In this document: positions 7,964 through 18,249 of the stretch, one piece after another
Layout: each line of letters begins with the position of its first letter
Position numbering within the stretch: the first letter of the stretch is position 1
Origin: Devosia elaeis
GTDB lineage: Bacteria; Pseudomonadota; Alphaproteobacteria; Rhizobiales; Devosiaceae
Length of the DNA stretch: 64,000 bases
Direction of reading: 5' to 3'
Assembly (NCBI RefSeq): GCF_001650025.1
Contig: NZ_LVVY01000067.1
Location: forward strand, 1-64,000
The notes under the pieces: generated by a model
What the model was told of the DNA's origin: nothing
Seen by the model: the letters and a program-made list of their open reading frames with translations, nothing else
Database searches by the model: none
Translations under genes and position numbers: made by a program

Positions 7964-8461
7964 TCAGTCCGTGCCGCCCGAAATCGGGGCCACATAGGCC
8001 ACGTCGAGGTCCCAGGGGAAGAAGATCCAGGTGTCCTGGCTGACTTCGGTGATGAAGGTATCGACCATGTCGCGACCCTTGGGCTTGGCGTAGACGGTGG
8101 CGAAATGGGCGCCGGGGAGCATGTCGCGCACGACGCGCGCGGTGTTGCCGGTATCGACCAGGTCATCGACGATCAGCACCTTACCGCCGTTCCGGGCCAG
8201 CTCCAGCACCGGCTGGCTGATTTCCTTGAGAACCTTGATCCCGCCCTGGTTCTGGTGGTCATAGCTCTTGCAGGCCACGGTTTCGACCGTGCGGATATTG
8301 AGCTCGCGCGCCACGATGGCCGCGGGCACCAGGCCCCCGCGGGCAATGGCGACCACCGCGTCGAACGGCCCCATGCCGGCCAGCCGCCATGCCAGGGCGC
8401 GGCTATCGCGATGGAACTGATCCCAGGTGACGGGAAAGGACTTCTGGTTCGGGTTGCTCAA
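7964..8461 (-). CDS. gpt: Xanthine phosphoribosyltransferase
   Basis: Salvages xanthine and guanine to their nucleoside monophosphates using PRPP. The PRPP-binding motif [11 protein letters not shown] is at 95-105. Other segments that match Escherichia coli Gpt are [48 protein letters not shown] and PPISG-like PISGG. I choose the TTG at 8461 because AGGAG lies six bases before it and it yields about the family length (165 residues). A GTG at 8509 would add 16 residues with no counterpart. Confidence 0.92.
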   Translation of the reverse strand: MSNPNQKSFPVTWDQFHRDSRALAWRLAGMGPFDAVVAIARGGLVPAAIVARELNIRTVETVACKSYDHQNQGGIKVLKEISQPVLELARNGGKVLIVDDLVDTGNTARVVRDMLPGAHFATVYAKPKGRDMVDTFITEVSQDTWIFFPWDLDVAYVAPISGGTD

Positions 8462-8599
8462 GGAACTCTCCTGACGGGACGAGGCCGATCTGTTCTGTGT
8501 GGACGCCACGCGCCCGATAAAGAAATTTGCCGTTGCTTAGCAAAAGCCGCAGGCCTGCGCTATTGCACCGCGCGCACACGCCCACAACTCTCTTGCTCC

Positions 8600-9919
8600 C
8601 TATTCCTGGTGCTCGCCGGCGCCCTCCGGCCGGATGGCGATCGACGCCACCCGATGGCGATCGAGCGCGACGACCTCGATGCGGAAGCCATGGAAAGGGA
8701 AGCTCTCGCCGGCGCGCGGCAATCTCCTGAACTGATTGAGCACCAGCCCGGCCGCCGTCTGGTAATTGCGCGGACCATCCTCGATGCCCAGCCGGGCCAG
8801 CAGTTCCGCCACCGGATAGCCGCCCCCGACATGGAGAACGCCATCGGTTTCGGCAATCTGCTCGGCGGGATCGTCCTCGTCCGCCAGGTCGCCCGCCAGG
8901 GCATTGAGCAGGTCGCTCTGGGTGACGATCCCTTCCGTCTGGCCATATTCGTCCACCACCAGCGCGATCCGCACCGGCTCGGCCTTGAAGCGCTCCAGCA
9001 CGGCGAAAACCGGGGACGTGTCGAGCACATAGAGCGGCTCCTTGAGCGCGCCGCGCACATCGATATCCCCGCCGGCCAGCAATTGCTCCAGGAGATCCTT
9101 CTTGGAGACCACGCCCACCGGCTCATCCACCCGCCCCTCGGCCACGACCAATTGGCGGTGGCGGCTCTGCCGCAAGGCGGCGCGGATTTCCGCATCGTCG
9201 GCGGTGATGTCGATCCAGTCGATTTCGTGCCGCGGCGTCATGATCGAGGCCACCTTGTGGTTGCCGATATCGAAAACCCGCGCCACGGCCTCGTGCTGGC
9301 CGGCCTCGACAATACCGGCGCGATAGCTTTCGGCCACCAGCAGCTTGATCTCCTCGGGCGAATGCACGCCCTCCTCCCCCGATGTCGGCCTGAGGCCAAG
9401 GGCGCGCAGCAGCATGTTGCCCATGCCGTTCAACACCGTGATGGCCGGGCGGAACACGATGAGAAACCAGTTCAGCGGCCGCACGATGGCCAGCGCCGTG
9501 CCTTCGCTGCGCTGCAGCGCCAGGCTTTTCGGCGCCAGTTCACCCACCACGATATGGAGCATGGTGATCAGCACGAAGGCGATGATCACCGCGGTCACAT
9601 GGGACGCCATTTCGGCATATTGGCCCATGAGCTGGACCAGCAACGGCTCGATGAGATGGGCCAAGGCCGGCTCGCCCACCCAGCCCAGCGCCAATGATGA
9701 GAGGGTAATGCCCAATTGGGTCGCCGCCAGATGGGAATCCAGCGACTCGACCGCCTTTTGCAGCGGCCTGGCATTGGCCGCCCCATCCTGCACCAATTGC
9801 GTCACCCGGCTGCGCCGGACGGCAACCAGGGAAAATTCCGCGGCCACGAAAAAACCGTTCGCCAGCACCAGCAGCAAGACCGCGCCGATCCCGACGACAT
9901 CCCAAACGTTGACAGCCAC
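8600..9919 (-). CDS. CNNM/CorC-type membrane protein (hemolysin family)
   Basis: A 439-residue DUF21-CBS-CorC protein. Residues 1 to about 190 are the DUF21/CNNM transmembrane domain, with helices at VVGIGAVLLLVLANGFFVAA and VTAVIIAFVLITML. Two CBS domains follow (about 205-335), the first with IMTPRHEIDWID. A CorC_HlyC domain occupies the last 80 residues. Relatives export Mg2+ or Co2+, or help maintain divalent-cation balance, despite the historical name hemolysin. The start is a GTG. It probably shares a transcript with the flanking minus-strand genes. Confidence 0.9.
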   Translation of the reverse strand: MAVNVWDVVGIGAVLLLVLANGFFVAAEFSLVAVRRSRVTQLVQDGAANARPLQKAVESLDSHLAATQLGITLSSLALGWVGEPALAHLIEPLLVQLMGQYAEMASHVTAVIIAFVLITMLHIVVGELAPKSLALQRSEGTALAIVRPLNWFLIVFRPAITVLNGMGNMLLRALGLRPTSGEEGVHSPEEIKLLVAESYRAGIVEAGQHEAVARVFDIGNHKVASIMTPRHEIDWIDITADDAEIRAALRQSRHRQLVVAEGRVDEPVGVVSKKDLLEQLLAGGDIDVRGALKEPLYVLDTSPVFAVLERFKAEPVRIALVVDEYGQTEGIVTQSDLLNALAGDLADEDDPAEQIAETDGVLHVGGGYPVAELLARLGIEDGPRNYQTAAGLVLNQFRRLPRAGESFPFHGFRIEVVALDRHRVASIAIRPEGAGEHQE

Positions 9920-10020
9920 CTTTTCTTTTCAATCCCATGTTTCCAAAATCCAGGAAATAATGGGCGCGCCGGCTTTTGGCAAAGGCAAAGCCGTCGATGG
10001 CTGGGGAAGACTGGCGCGGC

Positions 10021-10791
10021 TCAATCCTCCGGCGGGGTCACGCCGGCCTTGGCATGGGCCGCATCGACCATGGCCCTGACCTTGGCGGTGGCCTCCTCGA
10101 GCCGAGCCTCGTCGGCGGAACGCAGGACCAGTTCGGTCATGACGCGATCGCGGCCCATCTGCGGATAGGAGCCCATCTTGACGTCGGGATATTGCGCCTG
10201 GAGTTCGCCCAGCGGGCCGCCCACCGTCCCCTCGCCCACCGCCGCCTTGACCGTGCGCGACAGCACTTTCCGGCCGCCCTGGAGCGTGGGAGCCAGCGCT
10301 TCGAGCATGGCCCGCATGATGATGGGCACGCCGGCCATGACATGCACGTTGCCGATGCGGAAGCCCGGCGCGGCGCTGACGGAATTGACGATGAGATCGG
10401 CGCCTTCGGGAATGCGGGCCATGCGCAGGCGCGCTTCGTTTACCTCGGTGCCGGTCTGCTGCCAGCGCGCCTCCAGCATGGCGCGGGCCTGGGCATTGAT
10501 CGGCAGGGCGACGCCGAAGGCCGTGGCGATGGCATCGGCGGTGATGTCATCATGCGTCGGCCCGATCCCGCCCGAGGTGAAGACATAGGTGCAGCGGGCG
10601 CGCAGCGCGTTGACCGCCTCCACAATGGCGTCCATCTCGTCAGACACCACGCGCACCTCGATGAGGTCGATGCCCAGATCGGTGCAGAAATCGGCGACCG
10701 CGCCGATATTGACGTCCTTGGTGCGGCCGGAGAGGATTTCGTCGCCGATGACGATCATTCCGGCGGTGACGCGATTGTTCTGCTGGGTCAT
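10021..10791 (-). CDS. CinA-N / molybdopterin-binding domain protein
   Basis: A 256-residue protein with the MoaB/MogA-like domain: GMIVIGDEILSGRTKDVN near the start and TSGGIGPTHDDITADAI around 70-86. It corresponds to the N-terminal half of CinA and lacks the C-terminal NMN-deamidase (PncC) domain. Such stand-alone proteins are often called competence/damage-inducible protein A or ADP-ribose pyrophosphatase-like, but the true role is unclear. The ATG at 10791 is divergent from map, 114 bp away. Confidence 0.88.
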   Translation of the reverse strand: MTQQNNRVTAGMIVIGDEILSGRTKDVNIGAVADFCTDLGIDLIEVRVVSDEMDAIVEAVNALRARCTYVFTSGGIGPTHDDITADAIATAFGVALPINAQARAMLEARWQQTGTEVNEARLRMARIPEGADLIVNSVSAAPGFRIGNVHVMAGVPIIMRAMLEALAPTLQGGRKVLSRTVKAAVGEGTVGGPLGELQAQYPDVKMGSYPQMGRDRVMTELVLRSADEARLEEATAKVRAMVDAAHAKAGVTPPED

Positions 10792-10905
10792 GGTGTCTAT
10801 CCGAAAGGGGCATCTGTGGATGCCTCCCGGGCAAAGCCGAGTCAAGCCGCGTACGGCCTTCCCATAAGCGGCTTGTGCCCCTATTTTGCGGGCAGGAGTA
10901 TGTTC

Positions 10906-11742
10906 ATGATCACCTATGTCGACGCATCCAGCAAAACCCGCCGTACGCCCGGCATCATCCCCCTGCATGGCGCAGAAGGTTTTGAAGGCATGCGCCGGGC
11001 CGGCGCGCTGACGGCACAGGCCCTCGACATCCTGACCGAATATGTCGAGCCGGGCGTGCCCACGGCCAAGCTCGACCAGATCGCCCACGAATTCGCCCGC
11101 GACCATGGCGCGGTGCCGGCGACGATTTTCTACAAGGGCTACCGCCATGCCCTGTGCACCTCGATCAACCATGTGGTGTGCCACGGCATTCCCGACCAGC
11201 GGCCGCTGCGCGAGGGCGATATCGTCAATATCGACCTGACCCTGGTGGTGGATGGCTGGCATGGCGATTCGAGCCGGATGTATCCGGTGGGCGAAATTTC
11301 ACGCAAGGCCGAGCGGCTGATCGAGGTCACCTATGAAGGCCTTGCGGCCGGCATCGCCGCCGCCAGGCCGGGCAATACGACCGGCGATATCGGCGCCGCC
11401 ATCCAGGCGGTGGCGGAGGGCGAGCGCATGAGCGTGGTGCGCGACTTCGTCGGCCATGGCCTCGGCCGGCTGTTCCATGACGAGCCCAACATCCTGCATT
11501 TCGGCACGCCGGGCACTGGCGTCCCGCTCAAGCCGGGCATGATCTTCACCATCGAGCCGATGATCAATCTCGGCCGCCCGCATGTGAAAATCCTCTCGGA
11601 CGGCTGGACCGCGGTGACGCGCGACCGGACGCTGTCGGCGCAATGCGAACATTCCATCGGCATCACCGAAACGGGCTGCGAAATCTTCACTCTCTCTCCC
11701 GCTGACCTGTTCAACCCCATGGCCAGCCGGGCGGCAGCGTGA
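10906..11742 (+). CDS. map: Type I methionine aminopeptidase
   Basis: Removes the initiator methionine from nascent proteins. The five metal ligands are visible: two Asp in [19 protein letters not shown], His in [14 protein letters not shown], Glu in FTIEPMI and Glu in QCEHSIGIT. The substrate histidine occurs in [10 protein letters not shown]. The ATG at 10906 gives 278 residues and sits seven bases after GGCAGGAG; an in-frame ATG at 10900 is too close to it. The gene overlaps radC by four bases. Confidence 0.96.
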   Translation: MITYVDASSKTRRTPGIIPLHGAEGFEGMRRAGALTAQALDILTEYVEPGVPTAKLDQIAHEFARDHGAVPATIFYKGYRHALCTSINHVVCHGIPDQRPLREGDIVNIDLTLVVDGWHGDSSRMYPVGEISRKAERLIEVTYEGLAAGIAAARPGNTTGDIGAAIQAVAEGERMSVVRDFVGHGLGRLFHDEPNILHFGTPGTGVPLKPGMIFTIEPMINLGRPHVKILSDGWTAVTRDRTLSAQCEHSIGITETGCEIFTLSPADLFNPMASRAAA

Positions 11743-12461
11743 CGAAAAAGCCGGACGATACGGGATCGGGAATGTCCGAAGCGGCCAAGCCGCATTATCT
11801 GGGCCATCGCGAACGGGCGCGCGAGCGCTTCAACAACGTGGGCGGAGAGGCGCTGGCCGATTACGAATTGCTGGAACTGGTGCTGCATATCCTGCTGCCC
11901 CAGCGCGACACCAAGGCGCTGGCCAAGGAATTGCTGGGCCATTTCGGCTCGTTCTCCGCCGTGCTCGGCGCCGCGCCGGCCCGGCTGGCGGAGGTGAAGG
12001 GCCTGGGCCCCACCTCGATCACCAATCTCAAGGTCATCCAGTCGGCGGCGCAACGCTATGGCCGCGACCAGATCAGCCGCGAACAGCCCATCCTGGCCTC
12101 ATGGTCGCAATTGATCGATTATTGCCGCAGCCAGATGGCCTATGAGACGGTGGAGCAGTTCCGCATCCTGTTCCTCGACAAGAAGAACCGGCTGATCGCC
12201 GACGAGGTGCAGCAGGTGGGCACGGTGGACCATACGCCGGTCTATCCCCGCGAAGTCATCCGCCGCTCGCTGGAACTCTCGGCCACCGCCCTGATCCTGG
12301 TGCACAACCATCCCTCGGGCGACCCGGCCCCCTCCTCCGCCGATGTCCGCATGACGCGCGAAATTGCCGAGATCGCCAAGCCGCTGGGCATCGTGCTGCA
12401 CGATCACATCATCGTGGGCAAATCGGGCCACGCCTCGCTGCGCGGGCTAAAGCTCATCTGA
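11739..12461 (+). CDS. radC: RadC-family JAB-domain protein
   Basis: A 240-residue RadC-like protein. It has an N-terminal helix-hairpin-helix region ([15 protein letters not shown]...VKGLGP) and a C-terminal MPN/JAB domain with the metal motif [20 protein letters not shown]. The family was linked to DNA repair, but its biochemical role is unsettled. It starts with a GTG inside the map stop codon (GTGA overlap), so it is translated with map. It converges on the next gene, overlapping by 15 bases. Confidence 0.9.
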   Translation: MTKKPDDTGSGMSEAAKPHYLGHRERARERFNNVGGEALADYELLELVLHILLPQRDTKALAKELLGHFGSFSAVLGAAPARLAEVKGLGPTSITNLKVIQSAAQRYGRDQISREQPILASWSQLIDYCRSQMAYETVEQFRILFLDKKNRLIADEVQQVGTVDHTPVYPREVIRRSLELSATALILVHNHPSGDPAPSSADVRMTREIAEIAKPLGIVLHDHIIVGKSGHASLRGLKLI

Positions 12462-13646
12462 GCGTTTGCGGCCCAGCCGGTCGCGGAATTGCTGCAGGGC
12501 GCGCAGGCTCTTCTTCACCCCGGGGCTGGCCTTGGCCCATATGCGCACCTGCTGGAAGCCGCGATGGGCCGCGATCACCACGGCACCCAGCGGCGTCAGG
12601 CCGATATAATGATGGCGCAGCGGCACCTGCACATTGCACCAATGCCGCTTTTCGTCGGTGAAGCCCGAGCCCATGTCGAAGACGGCAATGCCGTTGTCGA
12701 ACACGTCCTGCATGACCCGCAGCAGGCATTGCTTGCCGGGCGAGCCGCCCTGCATGCGGCTGCAATCGCTCATCGAGGAGATGAGGCAGAACATGCGATC
12801 GCCATGCACGATATTGTAGCGCACCGCGACCACCTCGCCCTCCACCCGCAGCGCGTGCAGGCGCACATCGATGCCCGAGCCGGGCGCCATGGCCGCGTGA
12901 TAGAAGCCGATCAGATCGTCTTCCACGAAACAATCGCGGATGCCCTGGGCGCGGAAGCGCTCGGAGCGCTGGTGGAACATGGTGTCGATGACGGGCGCAG
13001 CAAGGACCGGATCGGTGATTTCCTCGAAAGAGACCGCTCCCAGCGCCGCCAGGCGATCGCCCTGCTGCCGGTCATGCTTGCGGCGGGACCGGCTGCGCTG
13101 TTCGCCGTCGCATTGCGCCCAGGACGAGAATTGCGCCCGATAGAGGGTTTCATGCTCCAGCCAGGTTCCCAATTCGTCGAAGAGGCCGGGATGTCCGTCC
13201 ACCTCGGCGGGAACCGAGCGCAGGAAGAGCAGCTCCGCCCCGCGAAAATCGGCAGTCATGGCGCGCCACAGCTCGGCGCGGCCGGCCGGGCCCAGAGCGG
13301 CGAGGCGGGCATGGTCCGCCACCGGCGCATAGCAGCCGGCATTGGTGCCGGGAAACCAGGTGAGCACCCGGATGCCCCAGACGCGCTTGAGATGGAGCGG
13401 CAGGATGGCAATGGCGCGGCCATCCAGTTCGGCGAGCACATAGCGCTGCTGGCTTGTCGGAATTTTGCGGTCCCGGACCCAGAGGCGGATGAAATCGTAG
13501 CCCAGGCCGGGGGACTGAACGGCGCCGGCGGTCAGGTCGCGCCAGGCGACCTCGACATCCTCGATGCGCCTGGTGACGCGAATGCCGATCCGCTCGCCGA
13601 AGCCGGCCGGCTCCATGGCGATGGCGCTCGCCAGATTCCCCACCAT
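12447..13646 (-). CDS. CelD/BcsL-like GNAT acetyltransferase
   Basis: About 400 residues with the FemAB/CelD-type GNAT fold. The second half contains a typical acetyltransferase core ([20 protein letters not shown], then the [15 protein letters not shown] block). CelD-like proteins are associated with cellulose or other exopolysaccharide modification; no polysaccharide genes are adjacent. The start is uncertain: the ATG at 13646 is listed, but a GTG at 13676 after a run of G's is possible. Confidence 0.75.
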   Translation of the reverse strand: MVGNLASAIAMEPAGFGERIGIRVTRRIEDVEVAWRDLTAGAVQSPGLGYDFIRLWVRDRKIPTSQQRYVLAELDGRAIAILPLHLKRVWGIRVLTWFPGTNAGCYAPVADHARLAALGPAGRAELWRAMTADFRGAELLFLRSVPAEVDGHPGLFDELGTWLEHETLYRAQFSSWAQCDGEQRSRSRRKHDRQQGDRLAALGAVSFEEITDPVLAAPVIDTMFHQRSERFRAQGIRDCFVEDDLIGFYHAAMAPGSGIDVRLHALRVEGEVVAVRYNIVHGDRMFCLISSMSDCSRMQGGSPGKQCLLRVMQDVFDNGIAVFDMGSGFTDEKRHWCNVQVPLRHHYIGLTPLGAVVIAAHRGFQQVRIWAKASPGVKKSLRALQQFRDRLGRKRSDEL

Positions 13647-13805
13647 TGCGCCAAATGACTGGCTTTCCGCTCGCACCAAACCGCCCCCCAGGCACCCCAG
13701 ATCGACCGCAGCTTCGGGTGCGCGGGTAAATCAGTCCTGAAAATGCAGCCGCGATCCGCCGATAAAGTGCGGGAAATGGTGCAAAGGTTAATGCGAGCTT
13801 CCCGA

Positions 13806-14543
13806 TCAGCCGAAGGTTGCGAGGACCGGGAAGGTCTCCAGGAACCAATAGGAGATGCGGGTGAAATTGCCGGTGAGGAACAGGATCCCGGTGAGAACCA
13901 AGAGCCCCCCCATGATCTTCTCGACCATGCCCAGATGCTTCTTGAACCCCTGGAAGAAGGTGAGGAAGGGCCCCACGGCAATGCCGGCCAGGAAGAAGGG
14001 AATGCCCAGGCCGAGCGAATAGAGGCCCAGCAGCGAGGCGCCTTCCCAGGCGGTGTCGCGGCTGGCGGCGACGGAGAGGATCGCGGCCAGGACCGGCCCG
14101 ATACAGGGCGTCCAGCCGATGGCGAAGGCCAGGCCCAGCAGGAACCCGCCCAGAGGCCCGGACGCCATGCCGGGGCCCTGATGGCGAATCTGCCGGTCGA
14201 GAATGCCGATGCGATAAAGGCCCAGGAAATGCAGGCCCATGGCGATGATGACGATGCCGGCAATCGGCGTCAGGATCGGCAGGAGCTGGCGGAACACCTG
14301 GCCGAAAGCGGTGGCGGTGGCGCCCAGCGCCACGAATACCACGGTGAAGCCCAGGATGAAGAAGATCGAGGTGACGGCGACGCGCAATTGCAGCCGCCCG
14401 CCGATACTCGCCGATTCGGCGCGCAATTGGTCATAGCTCGCCCCGCTCATATAGGTGAGATAGGGCGGCACCAGGGGCAGCACGCAGGGGCTGAGAAAGC
14501 TCAATACGCCCGCACCGATGACCAGAGGCAGGGAAAATTCCAA
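13806..14543 (-). CDS. ccdA: CcdA-type thiol-disulfide membrane protein
   Basis: Transfers electrons across the inner membrane for cytochrome c maturation or periplasmic thiol reduction. The 245-residue protein has six hydrophobic segments and the paired motifs SFLSPCVLPLVPPY (Cys20) and GWTPCIGPVLAAI (Cys147), the redox couple of the family. I use a TTG start at 14543 because AAGGAG lies about ten bases upstream and the protein then begins at the first membrane helix. Longer in-frame extensions have no family match. No other cyt c genes are adjacent. Confidence 0.9.
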   Translation of the reverse strand: MEFSLPLVIGAGVLSFLSPCVLPLVPPYLTYMSGASYDQLRAESASIGGRLQLRVAVTSIFFILGFTVVFVALGATATAFGQVFRQLLPILTPIAGIVIIAMGLHFLGLYRIGILDRQIRHQGPGMASGPLGGFLLGLAFAIGWTPCIGPVLAAILSVAASRDTAWEGASLLGLYSLGLGIPFFLAGIAVGPFLTFFQGFKKHLGMVEKIMGGLLVLTGILFLTGNFTRISYWFLETFPVLATFG

Positions 14544-14721
14544 TTCACGACGCTCCTTGCTCGCGCCCCTGTGTAGCGCCTGTCCCGCACAAAGCAATGA
14601 GCCCTTGGGTCGCATCGCGCCGATGTGAGCGCCCGGCCGGCCCCGAGTCCCCGGCCAAGAGAGCTTGCCGCCCCCTGCCCCGCGCGTTACAGCAAATGGG
14701 TTTTTTCCCATCGAGGTGCCC

Positions 14722-15399
14722 ATGACACATCGTCCGCTCCGCATTGCGCCATCGATCCTGTCCGCCGATTTCGCGCGGCTCGGCGCCGAGGTTAAGGCCA
14801 TTGCCGAAGGCGGAGCCGATTACATCCATGTCGATGTGATGGACGGCCATTTCGTGCCCAATATCAGCTTCGGGGCGCCGGTGATGAAGGCGGTGCGTGG
14901 GGTGACGGACAAGGTGTTCGACGTGCACCTGATGATCGCGCCGGCCGATCCCTACCTGGCCGATTTCGCCAAGGGCGGGGCCGATATCATCACCGTCCAT
15001 GCCGAGGCGGGGCCGCATCTGCACCGTTCGCTCCAAGCCATCAGGGCACTGGGCAAGAAGGCGGGCGTGGCGCTCAATCCGGCAACGCCGGTTTCGGCGA
15101 TCCAGCACGTCATCGAAGATTGCGACCTGGTGCTGGTGATGAGCGTCAATCCCGGCTTCGGTGGGCAGAGCTTCATTCCCGAAAGCCTCAACAAGATCAG
15201 GCAGGCCAAGGCGCTGATCGGCGGGCGCGATATCGATCTCGAGGTCGATGGCGGGGTAACCGCCGACAATGCGCGGGCGATCGTCGAGGCCGGGGCCAAT
15301 GTGCTGGTGGCGGGCTCGGCGATCTATGGCGGCAACGACCCGGCAACCTATGCCGGCCGGATCAAGGCCATCCGCGACGCGGCCAGCCGGCGGGCCTGA
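14722..15399 (+). CDS. rpe: Ribulose-phosphate 3-epimerase
   Basis: Interconverts ribulose 5-phosphate and xylulose 5-phosphate in the pentose phosphate pathway, downstream of gnd. The TIM-barrel motifs are present: [13 protein letters not shown], the metal-site strand [20 protein letters not shown]-like segment, [15 protein letters not shown], and DGGVTADNA followed by AGSAIYGG. The ATG at 14722 gives 225 residues, the usual length. It is divergent from ccdA and converges on the PilZ gene with a 6-bp gap. Confidence 0.97.
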   Translation: MTHRPLRIAPSILSADFARLGAEVKAIAEGGADYIHVDVMDGHFVPNISFGAPVMKAVRGVTDKVFDVHLMIAPADPYLADFAKGGADIITVHAEAGPHLHRSLQAIRALGKKAGVALNPATPVSAIQHVIEDCDLVLVMSVNPGFGGQSFIPESLNKIRQAKALIGGRDIDLEVDGGVTADNARAIVEAGANVLVAGSAIYGGNDPATYAGRIKAIRDAASRRA

Positions 15400-15405
15400 G
15401 GGGGC

Positions 15406-15663
15406 TCAAGCCTCCAGCGGCATGGTGAATTGCAGGCCGGCCGATCGGCTCGCCTGCCAGGCCACGCGGAACGGCTCCATCCTGTGGTCGAACAGGATAT
15501 AGCCGTCGCTGCCGATTTCGGCCTCGTGATCGAGGCGGATGCGCAGGCCGGTCTCGGACATGTCGAGGATGATGGCAAAGGCCCGCTTCAGTCCATCGCT
15601 CCAAACGACGATGGCCCTGGTATTGACGGCTTTGCGGGTGGCGGCGCGGCGTTCTCTGAACAT
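15406..15663 (-). CDS. Single-domain PilZ protein
   Basis: An 85-residue PilZ-domain protein. The c-di-GMP-binding pattern is intact: RxxxR in RRAATRK (Arg6 and Arg10) and DxSxxG in DMSETGLRI. Such proteins act as c-di-GMP receptors controlling motility, polysaccharide or cell-cycle output. It is embedded in a much longer open frame, but only this part has family sequence and it begins at the ATG at 15663. No cyclase or phosphodiesterase is nearby. Confidence 0.85.
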   Translation of the reverse strand: MFRERRAATRKAVNTRAIVVWSDGLKRAFAIILDMSETGLRIRLDHEAEIGSDGYILFDHRMEPFRVAWQASRSAGLQFTMPLEA

Positions 15664-15882
15664 GACACCGGTCTGCCTCGAGTCGCCGAACGGGACCCTA
15701 ACGGATTCGTTAAAATGCGATTGTTCACAGCCCGCCGCGATTGCCGGATAGCGTCTTTGGGCTGGTCCTGATCGGCGTGGCGCTGTAGTGAGTTCGGCGA
15801 ACGGCCAGGCTGGCTCCGGGCCGCGCGGCCCGTCTGCCCCCGGGGCATCTGAATCAAACTCTGATCTATCAAGGCTAAACCC

Positions 15883-17214
15883 ATGATCCCGCGCTATTCC
15901 CGCCCCGAAATGGTTGCCAATTGGTCGGCCGAAAGCCGCTTCGCCATCTGGTTCGAGATCGAGGCGCACGCCACCTCCAAGCTCGCCGAACTCGGCGTCG
16001 TGCCCAAGGAGAGCGCCGACAAGATCTGGGACGTGATGAATGCCCGCAAGGCGGAGCTGGGCGATTACGGCTTCGATGTCGCGCGGATCGACGAAATCGA
16101 GCGCACCACCAAGCACGACGTCATCGCCTTCCTGACCCATCTTTCGGAAATCGTGGGACCCGATGCGCGCTTCGTGCACCAGGGCATGACCTCCTCCGAC
16201 ATCCTGGACACTACGCTCTCGGTGCAGCTCAGGAATGCCGCCGATATCCTGCTCGCCGATATCGGTGCCCTGCTCGAGGCGCTGAAGCGCCGCGCCTTCG
16301 AGCACAGGAACACCATCACCATCGGCCGCAGCCACGGCATCCATGCCGAGCCCACCACGTTCGGGGTGAAGCTGGCGGAAGCCTATGCCGAATTCTCGCG
16401 CAACCGGGCCCGCCTGGTAGCGGCGCGCGCCGAAATCGCCACCGCCGCCATTTCCGGCGCCATCGGCACCTTCGCCAATATCGACCCTTCCGTGGAAGAG
16501 TATGTGGCCGAAAAGCTCGGCCTTTCCATCGAGCCGGTCTCCACCCAGGTGATCCCGCGCGACCGGCATGCCATGTTCTTCGCCACCCTGGGCGTGATCG
16601 CCTCTTCCATCGAGCGGGTGGCAACCGAAATCCGCCATTTGCAGCGCACCGAGGTGCTGGAGGCAGAGGAATATTTCTCGCCCGGCCAGAAGGGCTCCTC
16701 GGCCATGCCGCACAAGCGCAACCCGGTGCTGACCGAAAACCTGACCGGGCTGTCCCGCCTCGTGCGCGGCATGGTCACTCCTGCCCTGGAAAACGTGGCG
16801 CTCTGGCACGAGCGCGATATTTCCCATTCCTCGGTCGAGCGCATGATCGGGCCGGACGCCACGATCACGCTGGATTTCGCGCTGGCGCGGCTGACCGGGG
16901 TGATCGACAAGCTGGTCGTCTATCCGGAAAACATGCGGAAAAATCTCGATCTCTTGGGCGGGCTGCACAATTCCCAGCGCGTGCTGCTGGCGCTGACCCA
17001 GGCCGGCTATAGCCGCGAGGATTCCTACGCGGCGGTGCAGCGCAATGCCATGAAGGTCTGGGAACATCGCGGCGACCGCGCCGGGCTGTTCGCGCAGAAC
17101 CTCAAGGATGACCCGCAAGTGACTCTGAGCGACGAACAAATCGACGCCATGTTCGACGACGGTTATCACCTCAAGCATGTCGACACGATCTTCGCGCGGG
17201 TCTTCGGCGCATGA
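15883..17214 (+). CDS. purB: Adenylosuccinate lyase
   Basis: Catalyses two fumarate-releasing steps in purine synthesis: SAICAR to AICAR, and adenylosuccinate to AMP. The 443-residue protein has the superfamily signature GSSAMPHKRNP at 271-281, GMTSSDILDT around 101-110 and RSHGIHAEPTTFG around 149-161. It begins the purine-rich section. Its last codons overlap the next ORF by four bases (ATGA). Confidence 0.97.
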   Translation: MIPRYSRPEMVANWSAESRFAIWFEIEAHATSKLAELGVVPKESADKIWDVMNARKAELGDYGFDVARIDEIERTTKHDVIAFLTHLSEIVGPDARFVHQGMTSSDILDTTLSVQLRNAADILLADIGALLEALKRRAFEHRNTITIGRSHGIHAEPTTFGVKLAEAYAEFSRNRARLVAARAEIATAAISGAIGTFANIDPSVEEYVAEKLGLSIEPVSTQVIPRDRHAMFFATLGVIASSIERVATEIRHLQRTEVLEAEEYFSPGQKGSSAMPHKRNPVLTENLTGLSRLVRGMVTPALENVALWHERDISHSSVERMIGPDATITLDFALARLTGVIDKLVVYPENMRKNLDLLGGLHNSQRVLLALTQAGYSREDSYAAVQRNAMKVWEHRGDRAGLFAQNLKDDPQVTLSDEQIDAMFDDGYHLKHVDTIFARVFGA

Positions 17215-17759
17215 GAATTGCCGATTGCGACATCCTGATCCTGCCGGGCCTGGGTAATTCCGGGCCGGGCCATTGGCAGGTCCGCTGGGCGGAAAAGATG
17301 CGGACATCGGCCATCGTCGAGCAGGCCGATTGGGATGAGCCGGAACTGGACGACTGGGTGGATACGATCGATCAGGCGACGCGGCTGACCACCCGCCCGG
17401 TCGTGCTCATCGGCCATTCCCTGTCCTGCATCGCCATTGCCCATGCCGCTTCGCGCCTGCCCGAGAATGTGCGGGGCGCCTTTCTCGTGGCGCCCACCGA
17501 TGCCGAGTTGAGCCCGGCCGTGCCGCCGGAAGTGGAGCCGTTCCGCCCGGTGCCGCGCGATCCCTTCCCCTTCCCGTCCATGGTGGTGGCGTCGACCAAT
17601 GACATCTATTGCAGCGTCGATCGCGCCGTCGAATTCGCCACCTGCTGGGGCTCGGACTTTCACATGGCGGGCGAGGCCGGCCATATCAACGTGGATTCCG
17701 GCCACGGCCCCTGGCCGGAAGGGCTGCTGATGTTCACGCGGCTGATGCAGCGGCTGTGA
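17211..17759 (+). CDS. RBBP9/YdeN-type alpha/beta hydrolase
   Basis: A 182-residue serine hydrolase of the RBBP9/YdeN family. The nucleophile motif is GHSLS (Ser70), the opening is LILPGLGNSGPGHWQ as in this family, and the catalytic His lies in GEAGHINVDSG near the C-terminus. The substrate is unknown. It overlaps purB (ATGA) and the following GNAT gene (GTGA), so the three genes probably form one translationally coupled unit. Confidence 0.88.
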   Translation: MRIADCDILILPGLGNSGPGHWQVRWAEKMRTSAIVEQADWDEPELDDWVDTIDQATRLTTRPVVLIGHSLSCIAIAHAASRLPENVRGAFLVAPTDAELSPAVPPEVEPFRPVPRDPFPFPSMVVASTNDIYCSVDRAVEFATCWGSDFHMAGEAGHINVDSGHGPWPEGLLMFTRLMQRL

Positions 17760-18178
17760 CCGGCGATTACGACATCCGGCCCGAAACGCCCTCCGCCGAG
17801 GATTACCAGCGCCTGCGCGTGGCGGCCGGGCTCAGCCCCAAGACGGCGGAACAGGCGGCCAAGGGCCTGCCCAATACCTGGTTCGGCGTCATTGTGCGGC
17901 ATGGCGGCCGCGCCGTGGGCATGGGGCGGATCATCGGCGACGGCGGCACGGCATTCCAGATCGTCGATATCGCCCTGGAGCCGGCCCATCACGGCAAGGG
18001 CCTGGGCAAGGCGATCATGGCGGCGCTGATGCAGCACCTAGCCACGCACGCCCCCGCAGGCGCCTATGTCAGCCTGATCGCCGACGGCGATGCGCGCCAT
18101 CTTTACGCGAAATACGGATTCGAGCCGGTCATGCCGGCCTCGATCGGCATGGCCATGCTGGTGCCGGCCCGCGCCTAG
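17756..18178 (+). CDS. GNAT-family N-acetyltransferase
   Basis: A 140-residue GNAT enzyme. The acetyl-CoA-binding motif A is IVDIALEPAHHGKGLGKAIM (about 65-84), and motif B contains ARHLYAKYGFEPV. The GTG start overlaps the hydrolase stop by four bases; the same open frame continues upstream inside the hydrolase gene without family sequence. The substrate is not predictable. It converges on the DUF1476 gene, with a terminator between them. Confidence 0.85.
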   Translation: MTGDYDIRPETPSAEDYQRLRVAAGLSPKTAEQAAKGLPNTWFGVIVRHGGRAVGMGRIIGDGGTAFQIVDIALEPAHHGKGLGKAIMAALMQHLATHAPAGAYVSLIADGDARHLYAKYGFEPVMPASIGMAMLVPARA

Positions 18179-18190
18179 GCCGAACGAGTG

Positions 18191-18225
18191 CAAAGAAAAG
18201 AGGCGCCCGCCGACCGGCGAACGCC
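18191..18225 (-). terminator. Rho-independent terminator for the DUF1476 gene
   Basis: The hairpin arms GGCG (18202-18205) and CGCCG (18208-18212) pair with CGGCG (18215-18219) and CGCC (18222-18225). Read on the minus strand, the hairpin is followed by TCTTTTCTTTG, a U-rich tail. It lies 25 bases after the DUF1476 stop. Confidence 0.65.
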
Positions 18226-18249
18226 CCCTAAACTTGCAGCTAAAAATGA

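Noticed and set aside
10021-10791. Full-length CinA with NMN deamidase
   Set aside because: The protein ends after the molybdopterin-binding domain; no PncC-type domain follows in any frame.
15406-17307. A 633-codon minus-strand frame covering purB and the PilZ gene
   Set aside because: Only its last 85 codons (the PilZ domain) have family sequence; the rest is antisense of purB.
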